32,774 nucleotides of DNA from an uncultured bacterium. Lineage in GTDB: Bacteria > Patescibacteriota > Gracilibacteria > Absconditabacterales > Absconditicoccaceae. Position 1 is the stretch's first letter. Each line of letters starts with the position of its first letter. The notes under the pieces were generated by a model. It had not been told where the DNA came from, did not search any database, and worked only from the letters and a program-made list of their open reading frames with translations. Location of the stretch: the NCBI GenBank assembly GCA_937906635.1, contig CALCYP010000076.1, forward strand, positions 1 to 32,774, read 5' to 3'. Both the position numbers and the translations under genes were made by a program. Positions 25,902-32,774 of the stretch are shown here, piece by piece.

Positions 25902-27635
25902 ATGGCTGAAACTGATTATAATATCAAGTTAATATTACAAGCTCAAAACAAAGCCTCTCAAGAAATAGAAAAAGTAAGTGGACAAATATCATGAATGAGA
26001 GATACTTTAGCTAAACTTTGAATTTCAGCTATAGCAATTTCTAGTGTAAAAAGTCTAGCAAGTTCAGTATTAGAATTGTGATGAAACTTAGAACAAGCAG
26101 AAGTTGCCTACTCTACCATGCTATGAAGTACTGAAAAGGCTCAAGAATTATTAGCAGATTTATCAGAATTTGCCAAGAAAACTCCATTTGAATTAACATG
26201 AGTTAGAGAAAGTGCAAAACAATTATTAGCATATTGAGTATCAGCAGAAGATATGATCTCAACTATGAAAACTTTATGAGATTTATCAGCATGACTATGA
26301 GTAGATATTTCTCAATTAGCATTAGTTTTCTGACAAGTAAAGACAGCAACAAAATTAACCACTAATGATTTAAAGCAATTCATTAATGCATGAGTTCCAT
26401 TATTAGATCAATTATCAAGCCAATTAAAAGTTAGTAAATGAGAAATATCAGATATGATTACAAAATGACAAATCTCATTTGAAATGGTTGAACAAGCTTT
26501 AACAGACATGACTTCAGCTTGATGAAGATTTGAAAATCTTATGGAAAAACAAAGTTGAACATTTCAATGAATGCTTTCAAACATACATGATAGCTTTGAT
26601 TGAATCAAAGAAAGTCTAGGTATGGCTATCTTACCATTACTAGAAAAACTACTATGAATCATATCACCAATAATAGAAAAAATATCAGATTGGGTACAAG
26701 AACACCAAAAGTTATCAGCTATTATTATGGGTGTAGTTTCGGCTTGATTACTCCTAGTTTGAGTTCTTTGAAGTATGTCTGTAATCATGCCAATAGTAAG
26801 CTCTGCAATATCTCTTTTAACTGGCCCAATATGAATAGTTATGTTAGCTATCTGAGCTTTAGCAACAGCATGGGCTACAAACTTTTGATGAATAAGAGAT
26901 AAAACAAAAGAAGTTATAGACTTTGTAAGACCATATATTGAATCAGCTGTAGAAACAGTTCAAAACTTTTTAAAAGAACATGGAGAAGAAATTAAAGCTG
27001 TATTTAGTGCTATTCGAGAATTTATAGAAACATGATTTAAAATAGCTTTTGAAACAATCGGATATATCTTTGAAAGCTTATTCAGCATATTAGGAATTTT
27101 AATAGATGTATTTAAATGAGATCGAGAAAGTGCTCGAACAAGAATTAAAGACTTTTGAACCAATACAGCCAAAACATTGGATAAAATTTTAACAACAGCC
27201 TTTTGAGAGACTCGAGAAAATATTAAAGCATGATTTATGAAATTTTATGATGCCATATTAAGCAAAGTAAATGAATTAGTAGATAAAATAAAAAAAGCCG
27301 TTCAATCACTAAGAAATGCATGGAATGAAGCAAAAGAAATGGTCGGTTGAGTTGTTTCAAATGTAAAAAATAAAATTAGTTGAAAAAAAGCTGTTTGATG
27401 ACCTGTTTATCAATGACAAAGTTATTTAGTTTGAGAAAACGGACCAGAACTATTCACTCCTAGTATGAATGGACATATAACCAGAAATGAAGATTTATGA
27501 TGAATGTGAAATATTACTATACAAATGACAAATAGCTTTTCAGTAACCGAATGAACAGATCAAGAATCACTAGCAACTATTATTGCTGAAAAATTAACAA
27601 GACAGTTAAGTTTATACAAAAAAGGTATTTATTAA
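25902..27635 (+). CDS. Tail tape measure protein
   Basis: 577 aa. The N-terminal 60 residues are helical (YNIKLILQAQNKASQEIEKV), followed by the conserved tape measure domain: EQAEVAYSTMLGSTEKAQEL, LADLSEFAKKTPFELTGVRE, LGDLSAGLGVDISQLALVFG, QFINAGVPLLDQLSSQL, ITKGQISFEMVEQALTDMTS. A hydrophobic region (LSAIIMGVVSAGLLLVGVLG, IVMLAIGALATAWATNFGG) at about residues 270-335 probably crosses the host membrane during injection. The end, GGPVYQGQSYLVGENGPELF, is the classic C-terminal motif of these proteins. Length sets the tail length; 577 aa suggests a rather short tail of roughly 85-90 nm by the usual 0.15 nm per residue rule. Confidence 0.9.
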
Positions 27636-27646
27636 TTATAACTATT

Positions 27647-28468
27647 ATGCCAAATCTATCACACTTTAATAATGTACTATTCAATTGATGAAGACAATAC
27701 TCTACATGAAATAGATTAGATGATATAATATTTAATGGGTTTTGACTTCAGAATGAAAATTTCGTAACAAGCGAAATCAATTTCTGGAATATGCCTAAAA
27801 TAAATGTTTTAACATACGATAATCCTAAAAACGATTGATGATGAGTATTAGATAGATTTTATAAACAAAGAGTAATAAATCTTAGCTGAAGTATTATTTG
27901 AACGGATTCAAACGATATAGAAAATAAAATAGATAGCTTAAAAAAGGCTTTATCAGTGAAAACAGGATATTTAGATTTCAAAATCAAATGAACATATAGA
28001 AGAATTCTTTGTACACTTACAAACTCGGATATAATTAATAGAGAACATTACGACATAGATCATTGAAAGTTCAAACTAACATTTACTGCTCAAGATCCTT
28101 TTTGGAGCGAAAAGACTCGAGATTTTAGTACATTTTCATGAATAAATGCAGAGATAAATGAAGACATAACTAATCAATGAAGTGAATATAGTAACCCAAT
28201 AATAAATATTTTGGTAAATAATTGTTCAGAAACAAATCAGGTAAAAGTAAAAATTTGAAACGATGAAATTGTAATAGAAACACCAATTAATACCGGAGAC
28301 GTAATTGAAATAAACACTGCAAAAAAGAACTGTACGATAAATTCTCAATCTGTAGATTTTTCTGGCAGATTTCCAAAATTACAAGCATGACTAAACTCAT
28401 TTCGCGTAATATCAAATTGAACATACAATTTTGATATAGCTGTTTTATATTCAAAAAATTATTTATAA
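27647..28468 (+). CDS. Distal tail (Dit-like) protein
   Basis: 273 aa. NVLFNGGRQYSTGNRLDDII at the beginning, GGGVLDRFYKQRVINLSGSI and IIGTDSNDIENKIDSLKKAL, then GYLDFKIKGTYRRILCTLTN and FKLTFTAQDPFWSEKT, which is the well-known Dit/gp19.1 N-terminal ring domain including the F-x-A-x-D-P-F-W motif. The C-terminal half is a beta-sandwich (ITNQGSEYSNPIINILVNN). Dit forms the hub at the tail tip to which receptor-binding parts are attached. The stop overlaps the start of the next gene. Confidence 0.85.
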
Positions 28469-29754
28469 TGCCTTATATCGAATGAAACATAGTAGTATGA
28501 TGAAATTTATCTGTTCAAGATTATGTATGAACAGAATTTCAATGGTACAGAGATAATATAGCTATAGAATGAGAACTAAATAATAGCTATATACTACAAA
28601 TAACTGATCAATGACATGAAATTACATGTGCAATATGGAATAATTGAAATATAGATATTTGTGAACCAATATTTATCGACTATTATTCTTTGGAAGTAAA
28701 ACCAATTGAAAAAGAATATATCGTAAAATTATATAATAAGAATATGGAATTTATTAAAGTTTTACCTGCAAGTTTAATAACTAACGATATTTCATATTCT
28801 GAAAGCATAGATGCATGACAATGAGAAATGGAATTAAATATTAATTTGCCAATTGATACCGATTACTTTGATTGAGTTAGATATTGTAAAATTTTTGTAT
28901 CAGATAATAGCTGAATACAAGATTTATTAATATATAGTGGTTGGCTTAGCAAGATTTCAAGAGTTTATTCAAACAATAAAGAGAATATTCAAGCAACATT
29001 TCTAAGTTTATATAGTTTATTAGAAGATGTATTATTAAGAAAAAATTGAGATGATAACTGAAATCCAGATTTTAGCAAAACATGAGATCCAGCAAATATT
29101 TTAAAATTTATAATAGATTATTTTTCCACCAAATACCCTAACACACTAAGTTATACAGATGAAAGTATCCAAGAGTATTGAGAAAGCATAACAATTAAAT
29201 TTGAATGAATTAGTTGTGCTAGATGAATAAAAAACTTAGTAAATTGACTAAGTTATTATTTCTTTGTTTGAGCAGATTGAATAGTCCATTTTCACCCTAC
29301 ACCAGAAAATGCAACTCATTTACTAACTTATGAAAAAGATATAACATCTCTTACTATTCCAGAAGATAAAGAACAAATTAAAAATAAAGTACAAGTAATA
29401 TACCAAGAAAACGAAGAATCTACTCTATCAAATATAGCAAAAGATGAAGATTCAATAAGTGAAAATTGATTAAAAGAAATTCTATTAACTAGGCAAGATT
29501 TAAATGATCAAACTAGTGCAGAACTTTATAGAGATCAATATTTAAACGAATACAAAAATCTTAGAAAGAATATTACAATTACAGTTAATAGCCTATATCC
29601 AATAGAAACGATTCATCCATGAGATACAATAAAAATAAGAAATCTATGATTAAATATTGATAATGCTCAAATAAATAAAGTGAATTATAAATACGAAAAA
29701 GCTGTATTAAATTTGGAATACTATCAAACAATAGCTCAAGAAATTTTTAATTAA
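28468..29754 (+). CDS. Tail-associated (Tal/hub-like) protein with N-terminal Ig-like domain
   Basis: 428 aa. Residues about 5-70 resemble an Ig-like domain found in phage proteins: FQWYRDNIAIEGELNNSYIL, QITDQGHEITCAIW, i.e. the W-Y-R-D-x-x-x-I and D-x-G-x-x-x-x-C pattern. The remainder fits the baseplate hub (gp27-like): KIFVSDNSGIQDLLIYSGWL, FIIDYFSTKYPNTLSYTDES, NLVNGLSYYFFVGADGIVHF, HPTPENATHLLTYEKDITSL, and VNSLYPIETIHPGDTIKIRN near the end. No C-terminal lysozyme or peptidase domain. The Ig domain at the N-terminus rather than the C-terminus is unusual. It should bind below Dit and start tape measure and tube assembly. Confidence 0.75.
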
Positions 29755-29765
29755 TAAAACAAAAA

Positions 29766-30371
29766 ATGGCTAGATATCAAAATTATATCATGAGAAATAA
29801 TGTGTTTTCCGAACTTTATGCTCCTATTAGTAGTTTAGCAACTACAATACAACTAAAGCAAGGACAATGAGAAAGACGATGAAACGAATTTCCAATTTTA
29901 GCAACATTAGAAAATATAGAAGAATGAAAGGTACTAAAAAGGGAAATAATAAAGATAACTGCTAGAGATAATGACTATCTAACAATTCAAAGATGAGTTG
30001 CACCATGTCCACCAAATGATGATAGCAATGTACAATGAACAACTAGTTTCTCATTTAATAGTGATGATAAGTTAAGCTTATATATTCCAAAAGAAATATT
30101 TGATAATATTGAAGCTTGATTTACAAATGTTCATAGTGAATTAGATTCATTATTTGAAACTTTAGATGATACGAATCTATCACTATGATATAACGCAGAT
30201 TGATATTTAGTAACTATAACAGATTTACATAACGATATTACAATAGTTTTATCACGGAATTTAAATGATAATTATGTCGATATTCAAAAGGTTTGAGATC
30301 CTAAAAAATATAGATGCACATATTGAGTAAACGGATATCTTCAAACAATAGTTTATGCAGAATTTGAATAA
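29766..30371 (+). CDS. Baseplate or tail-tip protein of unknown role (201 aa)
   Basis: The N-terminal 100 residues include YAPISSLATTIQLKQGQGER, FPILATLENIEEGKVLKREI and KITARDNDYLTIQRGVAPCP. The last two, with the E-x-x-x-I-K-I-T-A-R-x-x-D-x-L-T-I-x-R-G pattern, recur in phage tail-tip proteins that connect hub and fibres. The middle is helical (VHSELDSLFETLDD), the C-terminal 60 residues are beta-rich (YLVTITDLHNDITIVLSRNL). I cannot name a family with certainty. Confidence 0.6.
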
Positions 30372-30398
30372 ACTTATTTAAATCTTATTACCATTAAA

Positions 30399-32006
30399 AT
30401 GCAGATTACATTACCAGCAAAACTAGAATGAGGTTGAAATTCTAATTGAACTGCAGCAGATTATCAAACAGCAGTCGATGCCTCTTATGCAATATACAAT
30501 GCTACTTTATGATTATTTCATAAACAAAACGCTTTTACTTGAGATTGAAAAGATAGAGCTAGCCAATGATTTTTCGGATTATTAAACATCCCTTCCAGAT
30601 ACTGACAATGATATTCATGGAATGCTATAAAATCTAGATGACTTGTTACTCAATACGGGGATCTAAAAGCTAATATTTACACATACAAATTTAATAATAC
30701 TATCAATTCATTAAACTGACAAATATACTGAAGTGTCCGAAGAAGTAGCTGATATTCATACGTAACTTATTGAGATACAAACTGAGCAGAATTTGTAGAT
30801 AGTAATATCACAATTAATACATTTCCAGATCCTTCAGCAAATCATGTTCGATGAAATAGATGGGTAAAAATATCCACAACAACAAAACATTACTTAGTTT
30901 GAATTGAAGTTTCTACATCATGAACTGTAGCTAGTAGCGTAGTAGCTTTTCAATGCAACGAAAATTGAACATTAATTAATTCAAGCAAAATAACAGTTTA
31001 CAATAGTTTTCTTTATCAATTTTATTCATGAAGTAGATGATGAGTAGTTACCGCTGATGTCCCAATTTGTGCAATTTGAAATACTGTTTATACATGAACT
31101 GTTTGTGTTGTTAGGCATACTAACAATACTTCATATAGTCCCGCTACTCAAAACTTAAATACCTGTAAAAAATTTGTATTTAACGATGACGGAACCGCAA
31201 CAGTTACAGAATTATGAGGATCTGTAGAAATTCACAATTGGGATAATGGTTGAAGTAATAATAATGCATGAACGCGTTCATTTGCCTATGATACTTGTTT
31301 TTATAATTGAATAGCCTATTTCTGCTGACATTTTGCTTACACACAATACTCATGAGGATCAATTTATTGATATATAAATACAAACGATGATTCTTGCAGT
31401 GCTACATGAACATGAACAAATTGATATTATTGTTTATGATTAAATTGATGAACGATTATAGCTGTTAATAGCAGTAATTCTGGATTCAATATATTAGATT
31501 GAACAAATGGCACAGCAACCGCACGTAATAATATGGGATGATTTTGAAATAATACTTCTACACCATCAATCTATTATACACCAGTTACAGACTATTCATC
31601 AGATTGAACAAACCTTGAAAATACAGTATTACCATGCCCAAAAGCAAATTGAGCAAAGCAAAATCATTGCTTATTTATGAATTGAAAAACTTATTATTCA
31701 GCTGGATTTAGAGCACCTTCTAAAATGTCCTTAAAAATAAATGGAACAAATATCCCATTCAACTACGATAAAAAAAATCGAAGAATATCAGCAACTCCAA
31801 ACGTATCTCTGTCTTCATGAACAAGAGATATTGATATAGAATTTGAATATAATTGAACAGCTCAAGATAGAACAACATTTATGTTTTGATACAATACAGC
31901 CACCACTTATTGAAGTTCCTCTTTGTGAGATGAATTAACATGAGATTCAAGTTATGGACGAATATTTTGAACTAATCCAACATATCTAAATTTAGAATTA
32001 TCATAA
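30399..32006 (+). CDS. Tail fibre / receptor-binding protein candidate
   Basis: 535 aa, rich in Gly, Ser, Thr, Asn and aromatic residues and poor in charge, as expected of beta-structured fibres. It begins MQITLPAKLEGGGNSNGTAA, a common attachment-type start. Repeated short motifs such as YGSVRRSSGYSYVTYGD, TTTKHYLVGIEVSTSGTVAS and CFYNGIAYFCGHFAYTQYSG suggest beta-strands with turns, where TGA codons supply most glycines. Eleven or more cysteines are unusual for a fibre. No known enzyme motif. It is the largest gene after the hub and the most likely host-specificity determinant, here for attachment to a bacterium that may itself live as an epibiont or predator. That last point is inference from the phyla. 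Confidence 0.65.
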
Positions 32007-32077
32007 TTTAAATTTTGAGATTTGAGTTTTCTGGTTATAAATACCATAGATAATTTTTTAGTAATTAAAAAAATAGA

Positions 32078-32371
32078 ATGAAATTAACCAGTACAACTAC
32101 AAGTACAAGCCTATATGAATTAATTAAGACAGCTTATCCTCAAGCCATTAGATTAATAGAAGAAAAAAGAATTAAGAACGAATTAAATTGAGGTTATTGA
32201 GTAGAAATAGTTTATGCATGATCAGAAATTAATGTAGAAACGATATTAAATGAAGCCGGTTCTAATAGTAGACCTGTAAATAGCACATTACCAATATTTG
32301 CCTTTAACTGTAAAGATATCCATGATATTTATATTTATGGATCATGAGATTTTTATTTATCAATAGTCTAA
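32078..32371 (+). CDS. Small virion-associated protein candidate (97 aa)
   Basis: Not recognised. A Thr/Ser-rich start (MKLTSTTTSTSLYELIKTAY) followed by a helix, then beta-rich sequence (GGYGVEIVYAGSEINVETIL, NSTLPIFAFNCKDIHDIYIY, GSGDFYLSIV). This resembles small phage proteins that decorate capsids or fibres, but no family can be named. It starts 71 nt after the fibre gene and is followed after 2 nt by the next start. Confidence 0.55.
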
Positions 32372-32373
32372 TA

Positions 32374-32754
32374 ATGGCTTGAATAAATAATAAAATATGA
32401 ACTATAACAGACAAATTCCGATCAAGAGTTTTTAATACATCAACTCCATCTTTTATCACAAAAACGGTTACAGGTAATTGATATATAGATTTAACTAATG
32501 CTGTAGCAAATGAATTATTAGAATTAAAAGCTTATTGATGAATAATTCAAACATGAACACCAACACCAGATAATTTAGTAGATATTGTTTGTAATAATTG
32601 AGCTATAAAATTCAGTAAAAATTTAGCAGATATAACCACCGAAAATATTACAGAACAAAAATATATAGACAATTCTTGAAGAATACAAGATAGTCCATTA
32701 AATTTCATTTATTCAACATCAGTAGTGTCCGGGAAAAAAATTAGTAAAATATAA
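32374..32754 (+). CDS. Phage tail / fibre-associated protein (126 aa)
   Basis: The segment LLELKAYGGIIQTGTPTPDN, continuing LVDIVCNNGAIKFSKNLAD, is a motif I know from tail and baseplate proteins of many phages (Q-x-G-T-P-x-P-x-N-x-x-x-I-x-x-x-N-G). In longer relatives a carbohydrate-binding domain follows; here the protein ends after 126 aa. Before it: MAGINNKIGTITDKFRSRVF with TKTVTGNGYIDLTNAVANEL. It is complete in the window and is followed by the inverted repeat at the very end. Confidence 0.65.
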
Positions 32755-32759
32755 AAACA

Positions 32760-32774
32760 CTAGCCAGTGGCTAG
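32760..32774 (+). terminator. Hairpin at window end, probable terminator
   Basis: CTAGCC pairs with GGCTAG around AGT. The stem starts 5 nt after the stop of the last gene. The expected T run would lie just beyond the window, so the call is tentative. Confidence 0.4.

Noticed and set aside
26564..27172. ORFs on both strands within the tape measure gene
   Set aside because: Shadows of the 577-aa tape measure frame, which only appears when TGA is read as Gly.
1..32774. Code 4 (TGA = Trp) instead of code 25
   Set aside because: TGA occupies invariant glycine positions (DPxxGSG, DTETTG, TGLR, GHxR) and alternates with GGN within the repeat array; Trp positions use TGG.
1..32774. tRNA genes, including a suppressor-type tRNA-Gly(UCA)
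   Set aside because: I looked for T-arm consensus sequences on both strands and found no cloverleaf I could support.

Overview
The window comes from a bacterium that reads TGA as glycine (translation table 25), as known for the candidate phyla Absconditabacteria (SR1) and Gracilibacteria (BD1-5/GN02). Read with table 11 almost every gene breaks apart. Read with only TAA and TAG as stops, long ORFs appear, and TGA falls exactly where glycine is invariant: the methyltransferase DPxxGSG motif, the exonuclease DTETTG motif, the integrase TGLR motif and the terminase P-loop. Both the chromosomal genes and the phage genes follow this rule. The DNA is very AT-rich and almost no gene has a recognisable Shine-Dalgarno sequence. 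I cannot choose between the two phyla from this window.

Chromosomal part (1 to about 8500): a partial RecB-like PD-(D/E)XK nuclease gene (minus strand); a perfect-consensus promoter followed by about 640 nt of non-coding, hairpin-rich sequence ending in a strong terminator (candidate large ncRNA, plus strand); a structured leader with its own terminator directly in front of a single-chain restriction-modification-specificity enzyme; then, on the minus strand, an HdeD/DUF308 membrane protein, a secreted beta-propeller protein and a small charged protein. A gene-free stretch of about 1 kb with inverted repeats lies next to the integrase.

Prophage part (about 8560 to the right edge, incomplete): a tyrosine integrase (minus strand), then a plus-strand block. 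It begins with a radical SAM protein, a ParB-like protein, a 63-aa protein and a C5-cytosine DNA methyltransferase. Packaging and head genes follow: TerS, TerL, two small proteins, portal, SPP1 gp7-like minor head protein, prohead protease with scaffold tail, HK97-type major capsid protein and head-tail connectors. The tail genes are a tail terminator, tail tube, two-frame tail assembly chaperones, tape measure, Dit-like and Tal-like proteins and fibre or baseplate proteins. The order is that of a siphovirus. Repressor, replication and lysis genes are not in the window.

Two minus-strand genes interrupt the late block like morons. One encodes an unknown 140-aa protein. The other is the most striking object here: a sequence of over 1 kb that looks like degenerate 15-bp tandem repeat DNA is, under code 25, an uninterrupted array of about fifty G-[YFW]-[DN]-x-x pentapeptides with periodic NKETGT spacers. 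It is fused in frame to a complete DEDDh (DnaQ-like) 3'-5' exonuclease and preceded by its own consensus-like promoter. All functional calls rest on reading motifs and gene order by eye; no database search was possible.
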